Positions 25,175-32,967 of a DNA stretch of 64,000 nt are shown here, one piece after another. A program made the position numbers and the translations under genes. Under the pieces are notes generated by a model that worked only from the letters and a program-made list of their open reading frames with translations, was not told the DNA's origin and did no database searches. The first letter of the stretch is position 1. Every line of letters starts with the position of its first letter. The DNA comes from Vibrio gelatinilyticus (GTDB taxonomy: Bacteria > Pseudomonadota > Gammaproteobacteria > Enterobacterales > Vibrionaceae): assembly GCF_022836845.1 (NCBI RefSeq), contig NZ_JAJNNZ010000008.1, forward strand, positions 62,001 to 126,000, read 5' to 3'.

Positions 25175-25202
25175 AGGATTCCTACAGAAAACCTGGAGGG
25201 TT
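25175..25202. promoter_or_regulatory. 28-bp LysR-type operator candidate, copy 3
   Basis: AGGATTCCTACAGAA then AACCTGGAGGGTT, collinear with copies 1 and 2. Unlike the other two sites, no LysR gene follows on the plus strand; the next 950 bp look gene-free. Confidence 0.7.
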
Positions 25203-26100
25203 AATTGGCACTGAATCTGGTTACGAGAAACGAATACAGGAAATTTTTTAATTATCAATTACATAATTGGAAAGACATTCAATCAAGCAGATCTTCAACG
25301 ACTATAAACTACAAATTTCCCGTAAACATGGGGGGGGGTATAGGAAGGTGGGTTGATACAAAAGAGAGCCATTTGCTAGTTACCAACTAGAACTTCGAAA
25401 ACACAACAACCATAGACATATGAGAGCCGTGCTCTCTATATCGAAACGGCACTTCGAAGAAATACGTTGAGTTACAACAACCATAACCCTGTGAACCACA
25501 CTTTCTATTTAGACATGTTCAACTAAGAATTATGCCTACAACTGAGAGCTCAAGAAAAGTTAAAGGCGCCGGAGCCTTTATCAAAAACCCGTGAACCCAA
25601 CCAGCTAACTCTATTATTTTAAGTATCTGAATTAGATCGATTTCCCGCTAACTTATGGAAAATCGCCCTTTTATTTTCAGCCTTAACGCCCTCATAACCC
25701 CTCCCCAATCTTGGCCTTTAAGTAATACACTGTTTGTCAATGTGCTCCAAATAGTACCGTTTTATTCCGGTCGTCATCCTCTTGATAACGAGCGTCTTCC
25801 ATAACACATGACTCGCTTTAAATAGAAATGAATTACCGATAATACGCTTAAGAAGATTCACTTTTTCAAAGGAATGACGGTTACTTTTGTGGTGGTAAAT
25901 AACTGCCTTTATCTTGTGTTTAGGTACTTGGACAGAACCGTCTTGCCGATCTATTAACTCAACTCACTTATGAACATAATTGTATTTACCTTAGGTTTAT
26001 TAATACAAAGCGGTATTAACGTCCAATTATAAATTTTAATTATCATATTTATAACCAATGATAATTTTTTAAATTCATTCCCCTCTCCTATACTTCTCCA
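25203..26100. other. gene-free stretch downstream of operator copy 3
   Basis: No convincing gene in about 900 bp. It holds a run of nine G at 25330-25338, an imperfect direct repeat (ACTTCGAA followed by ACAACAACCATA, around 25390 and 25451), and a degenerate copy of the ATTCCC-type hairpin repeat at 25854-25896. An open frame of about 60 codons at 25205 needs a TTG start, resembles nothing known, and was not called. Confidence 0.5.
25854..25896. repeat. diverged isolated copy of the ATTCCC/GGGAAT repeat
   Basis: AGATTCACTTTTTCAAAGG followed by AATGACGGTTACTTTTG and GGTGGT. It matches the start of the 112-bp tandem unit at 13373 with a few changes that partly break the hairpin. Confidence 0.6.
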
Positions 26101-26103
26101 CAT

Positions 26104-26140
26104 CGAAACGAAACGAAACACGAAACACGAAACACGAAAC
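26104..26140. repeat. short tandem repeat upstream of the VOC gene
   Basis: Three CGAAA pentamers merge into three CACGAAA heptamers just before the VOC gene. Replication slippage here could change the spacing of upstream control elements; no promoter position was established. Confidence 0.7.
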
Positions 26141-26170
26141 AAATAATTAAATTACTTTTTGGAGAAAGTT

Positions 26171-26662
26171 ATGAAAATGAATCACGTAGGTATCATGGTT
26201 GGCGATATGGACAAAGCGGTAGAGTTCTATACTAAAGCACTAGGCCTTCGCGTTGTAATGAATAACACTAAGGTAATCGAAGAGCGCGAATCTGCAATCG
26301 GTCGTATGTGTATCGCGGTATTCGGTGAAGGCTTCAAAGGTTTCAACATCGCTCACCTAGTAACAACAGATGGTATTGGTGTTGAAATGTTCGAAATGGT
26401 TGACCGTGAAGAGCGTCACAAAGTTGACTTCTCTCGCCTAGGTATCTTCCACTTTTGTCTGCAACTACCAAAAGAACAATTTGAATCAGCAATCAAGCGT
26501 GTAGAAGAGTTTGGCGGTAAAGTGCGCATGGATATCCACCGTTATCACCCAGAAGATGATTCTAAGCAAGCACAAATGGTGTACCTAGAAGACCCGTTTG
26601 GTAACCTATTTGAGTTCTACTCTCACTCTTACGAAGACACTTACGCTTCTGATTACGAGTAA
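26171..26662 (+). CDS. VOC-superfamily (glyoxalase/dioxygenase fold) protein
   Basis: 163 residues with two beta-alpha-beta-beta-beta modules of the vicinal oxygen chelate fold: 'MNHVGIMVGDMDKAVEFYTKALGLRVV' and 'LGIFHFCLQLPKEQFESAIKRVEEFGGKV'. The end 'VYLEDPFGNLFEFYS' carries the usual glutamate metal ligand. GGAGAAAG sits right before the ATG at 26171. The codons are biased to those of highly expressed genes, much more than in the surrounding accessory genes. Substrate unknown; lyase, isomerase or dioxygenase activity is possible. Confidence 0.8.
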   Translation: MKMNHVGIMVGDMDKAVEFYTKALGLRVVMNNTKVIEERESAIGRMCIAVFGEGFKGFNIAHLVTTDGIGVEMFEMVDREERHKVDFSRLGIFHFCLQLPKEQFESAIKRVEEFGGKVRMDIHRYHPEDDSKQAQMVYLEDPFGNLFEFYSHSYEDTYASDYE

Positions 26663-26786
26663 TTCTCTCACTCGCTAAATAGACATTATCAATGCCCACT
26701 GGATATCTGATCTCGTGGGTATTGTCGTTTTACTATCGATATGATTTTGGAGCACAATTATTTTTGAGCTGAGGACTAACGCGCTG

Positions 26787-26811
26787 TAGAAGATCCCCTT
26801 TTTCAGGGGAT
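26787..26811. repeat. isolated short variant of the hairpin repeat
   Basis: AGAAGATCCCC-TTTTTCA-GGGGAT, the hairpin head of the tandem unit without the rest. It lies between the VOC and alpha/beta-hydrolase genes. Confidence 0.5.
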
Positions 26812-27009
26812 ATCGTATGTTTGATTGCGAGGTGAGGCAAGAAAAGGGTTTGTAGTGGTCAACTCATTTGCTTCAAAACCTGTTTCTAGCTTATGGTGTA
26901 AGAGTCAGTTAGATGTCATTACAGTAGCAGAATGAGCATACAGCCACTAGGTAAGTAAAGAAGCAGAGCGATAGCTCCAACTTCTTCATAAAGACGTTAA
27001 GGATAAAAG

Positions 27010-27876
27010 GTGAATTTCTCTACCATTACCAAACCGCAACCAATACTAAAGAAAATAGTGGTTTTGAGCGCACTATTTTTGACGCTACAAACGCCCCCCG
27101 TCATTGGTGAGATTTTGACTACCGATACAATTGAAAATATAGAGCTTGAAATTCGTCGACCGGATGACGACACGTATCCACTCATAATTTTTTCCCATGG
27201 GATGGGGGGGTGCCCAGCTGATTACTCTGGTATCCAGGGGCGTCTTGCTAATGCTGGTTATATCGTCGTTGCCCCAAAACATGCGGACTGCATTTCAGGC
27301 AGTACAACTCCGGATACGCCTTGGCGTACCCCGGAAAAGTGGACAGAACATACCAACAATAATCGAAGAGACGACATTCATACGGTACTAGATGCCCTGC
27401 CTCACAGTAAGTATGCACAGTACATAGAGACATTTAAACAAGTGGGTTGCGCCGGGCACTCTATGGGTGGCTATACCTGTATGGGGCTTTCTGGTGGTTG
27501 GGATTCATGGAAACGGATTGAAATCAACTCTGTTGCTCTACTCTCTCCATGGAATAAGCCTTATGCGGTACAAGGACGAATGAGTAGCATTAGGAACGTT
27601 AAAACCCTTTATCAAGGTGGTTCTAAAGACCGCCCAATATCAACAGGCTTAATTGAACCAAACGGCACCTTTGACAAAACGAAGCCATCAAAGTATTTGC
27701 AAATATTCAAGAGAGCTAGGCATTCATCCTGGACAGATGGCGCTTTAGCTAAAAGATTTCACGAACAAATGAGTTACTACATTATTTCTTTTTTCGATTT
27801 TTCTCTTAAGAATAATCCGAAAGAAAAACTTGAAGTATTGAATTCGCAAATCACAGAACTTCGGTTTGAACATTGA
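27010..27876 (+). CDS. exported alpha/beta hydrolase (dienelactone hydrolase/PAF-acetylhydrolase-like)
   Basis: 288 residues; GTG start with AAGGAT upstream. An N-terminal hydrophobic segment (about 14-34) is probably a signal peptide or anchor. The hydrolase fold shows 'IIFSHGMGGCPADY' (oxyanion region) and nucleophile elbow 'GCAGHSMGGYT' with serine near residue 155. A late 'RARHSSWTDG' supplies the likely catalytic histidine. Esterase or lipase-like activity on a periplasmic substrate is inferred. It stands alone between hairpin repeats; its substrate cannot be predicted. Confidence 0.75.
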   Translation: MNFSTITKPQPILKKIVVLSALFLTLQTPPVIGEILTTDTIENIELEIRRPDDDTYPLIIFSHGMGGCPADYSGIQGRLANAGYIVVAPKHADCISGSTTPDTPWRTPEKWTEHTNNNRRDDIHTVLDALPHSKYAQYIETFKQVGCAGHSMGGYTCMGLSGGWDSWKRIEINSVALLSPWNKPYAVQGRMSSIRNVKTLYQGGSKDRPISTGLIEPNGTFDKTKPSKYLQIFKRARHSSWTDGALAKRFHEQMSYYIISFFDFSLKNNPKEKLEVLNSQITELRFEH

Positions 27877-28052
27877 AGCGAGAAGAATATGTTAAGGCTT
27901 GCTAGACAGTTCTTAACAAGAACTGGAGGCTTAAAGAACTGTGTTTAACCGAGGATAGCTCGTTGGTCCTGTGACCCCGACAAACCCTTGTTATCGGGGG
28001 GAGCTAGCGCGCCCTACCTCGCACGCGCCTACCCGAAGTCTCTTGGCACCAA

Positions 28053-29108
28053 CTACTGGACGGTTAAGTTTTGTCTATTAACAAGAAAGTCGAAAGAAAG
28101 TTCAGATAAACCTTTGCCATCGACTTGTGCATTCCATGCGCCGTGACCATACCCCTCTAACGTCTCAAGTCGATTGTAAATGCCTAAATCATTATAGATA
28201 TCCTGCAATTCAACGGCTTCTGCATAAGGAGTTACGGCATCGTACTCAGTACCATGGGCCATAAATAATTCAGGGTCGTTACTGTCATATCGATTTAGGC
28301 CATACACATTTTCAAACAAGTCCAATTTTACGTTCGAACCCCAATAATACACCATGCTTTGTACAACATAACTCTGGTCTAAATGGGTAGTCACAAGAGT
28401 AGGATCGTCACTGATAGATATTTCGTCTCTAAAATCCTCGTTATCGGAAATTCCTAAAGCAATCGTTGTGATGGAGCCAGCCGAGGCTCCACCCACGGTA
28501 ATGTAATCGGGGTTTACGTTATAATTATCTGCATTAGCAACAATCCAGCGAAGCGCTGCTTTTGCATCTCTTTGCGCGGTGTACATCGCGGTACTGGTTT
28601 TTACTTGATCTGGAGATTCCGCTGTTTGCACGGCATATTCGATCCACTCTTGTGGAGCAATACCGTTATAGTAGCTTAATAGCTCTTCTGTCGTTTTACC
28701 TGTAATTGTTCCTAAGTCTTCAGCGGTACGATAATCGACAGATACAAACACCCAGCCTCTTGATGCAAAATAGTTAGCCAAATCGATAATTTCAGGTTTC
28801 GTCTTCGTACCTGATTGAAAGCCTCCGCCATGAATGAACATATAAACAGGCCTATCGGCGTGATCATTTGTTGGATAGTAAATATCAAGTGTTTGCGGCG
28901 CAGCAAAAGGGGATGTGCTTACATTGTCATGAACAAGACCATCAGCGTATTCAATATCACTTTCAACCAATACCAAATAAGCTGACTCTGCACTAACCAC
29001 TGGTGTACCAATGCTGAGGTTGGGTTCGCCATTTCCTTGTTGTTTGCAACCAAAATTCATCGCTGTAAAGCATATAAGTAGCAACGTAGCGAAACGGTTA
29101 TTCTTCAT
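28053..29108 (-). CDS. lipoprotein esterase of the HSL/carboxylesterase alpha/beta-hydrolase family
   Basis: 351 residues from the ATG at 29108, which opens a lipoprotein signal peptide with lipobox 'MNFGC' followed by 'KQQ'. The catalytic domain has the oxyanion-hole motif 'MFIHGGGFQSG', the nucleophile elbow 'VGGASAGS' and a late 'GYGHGAWN' histidine. These are the marks of hormone-sensitive-lipase-like esterases that act on small esters. The lipoprotein signal places it in the periplasm on a membrane. It is divergent from the LysR at 29357, which may control it. Confidence 0.82.
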   Translation of the reverse strand: MKNNRFATLLLICFTAMNFGCKQQGNGEPNLSIGTPVVSAESAYLVLVESDIEYADGLVHDNVSTSPFAAPQTLDIYYPTNDHADRPVYMFIHGGGFQSGTKTKPEIIDLANYFASRGWVFVSVDYRTAEDLGTITGKTTEELLSYYNGIAPQEWIEYAVQTAESPDQVKTSTAMYTAQRDAKAALRWIVANADNYNVNPDYITVGGASAGSITTIALGISDNEDFRDEISISDDPTLVTTHLDQSYVVQSMVYYWGSNVKLDLFENVYGLNRYDSNDPELFMAHGTEYDAVTPYAEAVELQDIYNDLGIYNRLETLEGYGHGAWNAQVDGKGLSELSFDFLVNRQNLTVQ

Positions 29109-29356
29109 CGATAGTGTTATTAATTTAGAGAAAGTTTCGAAGTTGTTTAACAATCTAACATATATGCGTGGGGATACTTGATGTGGCCTGCTATTTTAAG
29201 ATCCTCTACCCAAAATCAGAGCAGGGTCTGGTGAAATTGGGGCTTACCAGCTTGCAACAAAGCTACAGCTCTAACCTAAACTACACACCTACTTTCAATA
29301 CGTGCTATTTTACTATCATACGTTTGCCATCCCTTTGTTTACAATGAGAGTATTTC

Positions 29357-30307
29357 ATGTCTCTGGTTCATCAGCTTTCTCTATTTATTGATGTCGTGCA
29401 ACAAGGCTCCTTTACCAAAGCGGCTGCACTGCACGATATGGACAACTCATCTCTATCTAAACAAATAAAAAAACTGGAAAAGGCACTGGGAGTGCAACTA
29501 CTAAATCGTTCCACTCGTGCTTTTTCACTCACACCAGCTGGGGAAGAGATCCTTGAACAAGCCCACCATTTAGTGACTACCCTCGAGCACGTACACTCGA
29601 TCGCGGGCTCTTATCATACTGAACTCAAAGGCCGTATTCGTATCACGTCACCAATACATATCGGTCAACATTACCTTCAGCCTGTGATTTCCCAGTTTAT
29701 GAAACGTTATCCTCTGGTCGAGGTGAATCTAATGGTTGATGACAAACGCTCAAATATCATTTCTGACCATTTTGATGTGGCCTTTCGTTTAGGAAGGCTG
29801 GATGACTCAAGCTTAATCGCCAAAAAAATTGCCGACATACGGCCCGTAATTCTTGCATCACATGATTTTATTGCGCTGCACGGAGACCCTAAAACGCCAA
29901 CAGAGCTCATGAACTTACCTTCTGTTATTTACAGCAACGGGAATTTAACCGTTGATACGGTAAAATTAAATGAACAACCAGGGAGTACAACGTTCAATAA
30001 TTACAAAATGAAGGGAAATTATAAAGTTAATGATGTGAGTACATTAATTAGTGCTGTGAAAGACAGCTTGGGATACGCAACAATCGCATCGTCTAATTTA
30101 TCTTGTTCAATAGAAGAGATGAACCTAAAACCACTGTTGACGGACTACGCAATTTCGACTCAAGGACTGGCCTTATACGCCCTATATCCTCATAGAAAAC
30201 AAACCGCTTTGGTTACAGAGTTTATCAAAGCGGTTCAACAATATGTTGGGGATACACCTTTGTGGGAAAAGCATATCCCCAATTTTAATCACCTGTATCC
30301 TGCATAG
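29357..30307 (+). CDS. LysR-family regulator (CrgA/AaeR-like)
   Basis: 316 residues. 'LVHQLSLFIDVVQQGSFTKAAALHDMDNSSLSKQIKKLEKALGVQLLNRSTRAFSLTPAGEEI' is the winged helix, with the 'LNRSTR-SLT-AG' signature of the CrgA/AaeR group. The effector domain has 'GRIRITSPIHIGQHYLQPVI'. It is convergent with the nitroreductase gene (6 bp apart) and divergent from the lipoprotein esterase gene. Confidence 0.92.
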   Translation: MSLVHQLSLFIDVVQQGSFTKAAALHDMDNSSLSKQIKKLEKALGVQLLNRSTRAFSLTPAGEEILEQAHHLVTTLEHVHSIAGSYHTELKGRIRITSPIHIGQHYLQPVISQFMKRYPLVEVNLMVDDKRSNIISDHFDVAFRLGRLDDSSLIAKKIADIRPVILASHDFIALHGDPKTPTELMNLPSVIYSNGNLTVDTVKLNEQPGSTTFNNYKMKGNYKVNDVSTLISAVKDSLGYATIASSNLSCSIEEMNLKPLLTDYAISTQGLALYALYPHRKQTALVTEFIKAVQQYVGDTPLWEKHIPNFNHLYPA

Positions 30308-30313
30308 TCGAGA

Positions 30314-30973
30314 TCAAAGGACCGTGATGATCTCTTCTAGCGGTAGACGCGCTTTTGGTAAACCATAATTGTAGTCTTCATCCAGCTTAGGGTAACCAAG
30401 TGCAAGCGCAAAGTCGCACACGTAGCCTCCGAGTTCATCTTTAAACTCTTCACCAATTAATTTTGCGTCCACACCTTCCATTGAAGTTGATGCTATCCCC
30501 ATACGTGCCAGGGTATGTAGGGTATTGCCCAGTGCAATGTACGATTGTGCTTTGGTCCAATTGCCGTTAAAGCCAGATTCATCGGTGTTTAATTCAACAA
30601 ACCCAAAAGCACCTTCCAACATGTCGTTGTAACGCTCGGCAGGAAGGTGACCTGAACTGACTTCTGCGTCGACTACTTTGCGATATTGTACTTTATCAAA
30701 ACTAGGGTTGTGAGCAAACAGGATCGTATGTGACGCTTCCCTTGCATGCGGCTGGTTAAATTGAAACATGTTCGAAAATGTACCGTGAAAACGCTCCTTT
30801 GCCTCTTCACTTTCTAATACGATAAACTTCCAGGGCTGAGAGTTTATAGAAGAAGCCGATAGACGAAGTGACTCTTTGATCACGTCCATATCTTCCGTTG
30901 AAATTCGCTTGGTCGCATCGTATTTTTTTGCCGTGTAACGTGAGTTCAAATCCGCAATGATTGGGTGAGTCAT
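30314..30973 (-). CDS. NAD(P)H-dependent nitroreductase, NfsB type
   Basis: 219 residues, FMN-binding nitroreductase fold. 'RYTAKKYDATKRISTEDMDVIKESLRLSASSINSQPWKFIVLES' is the family N-terminus with the flavin-contacting 'SSINSQPWKF'; 'YIALGNTLHTLARMGIASTSMEGVD' and the terminal 'LPKARLPLEEIITV' match the NfsB group. AGGAAAAAG lies before the ATG. It probably reduces quinones and nitro compounds in the cytoplasm. The length matches E. coli NfsB (217). Confidence 0.88.
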   Translation of the reverse strand: MTHPIIADLNSRYTAKKYDATKRISTEDMDVIKESLRLSASSINSQPWKFIVLESEEAKERFHGTFSNMFQFNQPHAREASHTILFAHNPSFDKVQYRKVVDAEVSSGHLPAERYNDMLEGAFGFVELNTDESGFNGNWTKAQSYIALGNTLHTLARMGIASTSMEGVDAKLIGEEFKDELGGYVCDFALALGYPKLDEDYNYGLPKARLPLEEIITVL

Positions 30974-31125
30974 ATCTTTTTCCTAAACAATGAAACAAAT
31001 GCACCAAACAAAAACTTTGCTTTGTGCGTTGTTGATGCGACAAAGATAATCAACTATCACTCAAACTAACAGAGCACCATGAACCAATCACTATGGAGAA
31101 ATATGTCCATAATCTACTCCGATTC

Positions 31126-31794
31126 CTATAATTTCTCACCACCGAAATAGATATCGCTGCGCCTCTCAAGCCACAGCTCATGATCTGTCATGACTTTAGA
31201 AAATAAAGAGCTTTGTAAATACCGCGCTAACCAAGTTCGTAAATTTGGATACGGGCTATCGCGATACCACTTTTTCTCAATTCGAGCGAACTTTCTGATA
31301 AATGGCATTAGGGCAATATCAAGTACACTTTCCTTGTCTGAAAATAGAAAAGGTTGTACTTGAAGTATCTCTTCAAGTTTCTGCAGATACCGTTGACACG
31401 CTAAACGACGGTCACAGAGATTATCGTCATGGTAACGCTTGGCGCAGCTGTAAGCTTCGAGCAGAGGAATGAACTCAGCCTCAAATTCAAGGATTGTATT
31501 GATCATACTTGGCAGCGCGTTAGCCTGTTTAATATGAAGTAAATCATCTGGATCATTTTGCGCCAGAGCCCAAAGCATCACTTCCAGGCTCTCTTCTATG
31601 ATGACATCATCGCTGATCACTAAAACCGGGACACTGCCCTTGGCGGACACCTGTAACATTTCACCTGGCTTGTTAGAAAGCTTGATAGCTCGAATCAAAA
31701 CGCATTGCTTCGCTTTTATCAGCGCAATTCGAGCGCGCATCGCATAAGGGCAATGCTGCAGTGAATAGAGTATCGGGATAGCGTAATTGGCCAT
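31126..31794 (-). CDS. glutathione S-transferase family protein
   Basis: 222 residues. A thioredoxin-like N-terminal domain starts 'IPILYSLQHCPYAMRARIALI', with the Cys-Pro-Tyr-Ala motif seen in beta/omega-type GSTs, and has 'GSVPVLVI' (cis-proline) and 'IEESLEVMLWAL' (glutathione gamma-glutamyl contact). An all-helical C-terminal domain follows. AGGTGAAAG precedes the ATG. Possible roles are deglutathionylation or detoxification; the substrate is unknown. Confidence 0.85.
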   Translation of the reverse strand: MANYAIPILYSLQHCPYAMRARIALIKAKQCVLIRAIKLSNKPGEMLQVSAKGSVPVLVISDDVIIEESLEVMLWALAQNDPDDLLHIKQANALPSMINTILEFEAEFIPLLEAYSCAKRYHDDNLCDRRLACQRYLQKLEEILQVQPFLFSDKESVLDIALMPFIRKFARIEKKWYRDSPYPNLRTWLARYLQSSLFSKVMTDHELWLERRSDIYFGGEKL

Positions 31795-32064
31795 ACTTTC
31801 ACCTACAAAATTGAAATGCTCATAAAAACAATAATATAAATTTAAATGTAGTCTAATGCGTTATCGCTCTATGACCACTCGCATTATCTAAACCTCTTTT
31901 GATGAAATGTTCAGCTATTTCTGAACCATATCGATACGTGGGAGATAGCTCACCTTTATCAATGTCTCTGTTCTTGCCACAAGCGCTCAGATAGGACAAT
32001 CTAACTATCTGGTAGCGTTGCCGCCATGTTGTTTACTTATGGATTTTAGTCGTTTGGAGTAATC

Positions 32065-32799
32065 ATGATAAAAATGTTGGTGTGTGATTTTGATGGGACG
32101 CTCGATGGAGGGCCATCTGCAGGAGTAGAACAATTTTCCAGCTATATCCAAGAGCAAACGGGGGTATCATTCGTCATTGCTACCGGAAGGACACTTCCTT
32201 CCATCAAGCAAGGTTTATCTGCGAATAGCTACCCTACCCCAAGAAGCATTATCAGTGATGTCGGTACCCAAATTCATCACGATAACGATCTTATAAAAGA
32301 TGACAAATGGCAAGAGAAACTGCAGGCAAAGTGGAACAAATCCTCAGTGCAAGAGGCTTTACAAAGTATTGACTTTCTTGGCGATTGTAACGCACAGCAT
32401 CAAGGTGATTACAAACTTACCTTTGAGGGTAAACTCAATCATCAGCAATACGTCGCCATAGCACATCAGCTCCAGCAATATGCCATAGAAGTCGATTTAA
32501 CTTACTCTCATGACTGGTTTCTCGATATTACTCCCAAGGGTATTAATAAAGCATCGGCCATTCATTATTTAATGCGAAAGCACCGTTTGTCTGTCGAAGA
32601 AGTATGCGTTGCTGGCGATTCAGCTAACGATACGTCAATGCTGACCATCAGTGGAGTGAACTCAATTCTAGTGGCTAATCACTATCAGGAAGTCGCACAC
32701 CTAACAAAACTTGATCATGTCTATACAAGCAAAGCCACACATGCTCAAGGCGTGTTGGAAGGGTTGAAATACTGGCAAAGTGTTCATCTAGATAAGTAA
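32065..32799 (+). CDS. HAD-superfamily (Cof/sucrose-phosphatase type IIB) hydrolase
   Basis: 244 residues. Motif I 'CDFDGTLDGG' has the nucleophile and acid aspartates, motif II is 'VIATGR', motif III is the lysine in 'TPKGINKASAIHYLM', and motif IV is 'VAGDSANDTSML'. The cap inserted between motifs II and III is the IIB type, used on sugar phosphates or phospho-metabolites. GGAG lies before the ATG. It has no obvious operon partner. Confidence 0.85.
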   Translation: MIKMLVCDFDGTLDGGPSAGVEQFSSYIQEQTGVSFVIATGRTLPSIKQGLSANSYPTPRSIISDVGTQIHHDNDLIKDDKWQEKLQAKWNKSSVQEALQSIDFLGDCNAQHQGDYKLTFEGKLNHQQYVAIAHQLQQYAIEVDLTYSHDWFLDITPKGINKASAIHYLMRKHRLSVEEVCVAGDSANDTSMLTISGVNSILVANHYQEVAHLTKLDHVYTSKATHAQGVLEGLKYWQSVHLDK

Positions 32800-32967
32800 C
32801 CGTTATCCGTTGTTCACAACGTTTCTAATTGAAGCTCGGGGGTTGCTATTGCCCTTGATTCCAAATAGCTTAGAGATCAACTAACGGCTAGGTCTTTTGC
32901 TTATCTCGGCTTAATTTAACACCACTGACCTATAGCCCTTTTAGAACAACGAATAGTAGGCGCACAC

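Noticed and set aside
13785..25202. Saxitoxin- or tetrodotoxin-like biosynthesis
   Set aside because: Amidinotransferases occur in such pathways, but no polyketide synthase, sulfotransferase or oxygenase genes are present, so the idea has no further support.
25205..25390. Open frame right after operator copy 3
   Set aside because: Needs a TTG start, composition looks non-coding, crosses the nine-G run and shows no LysR similarity.
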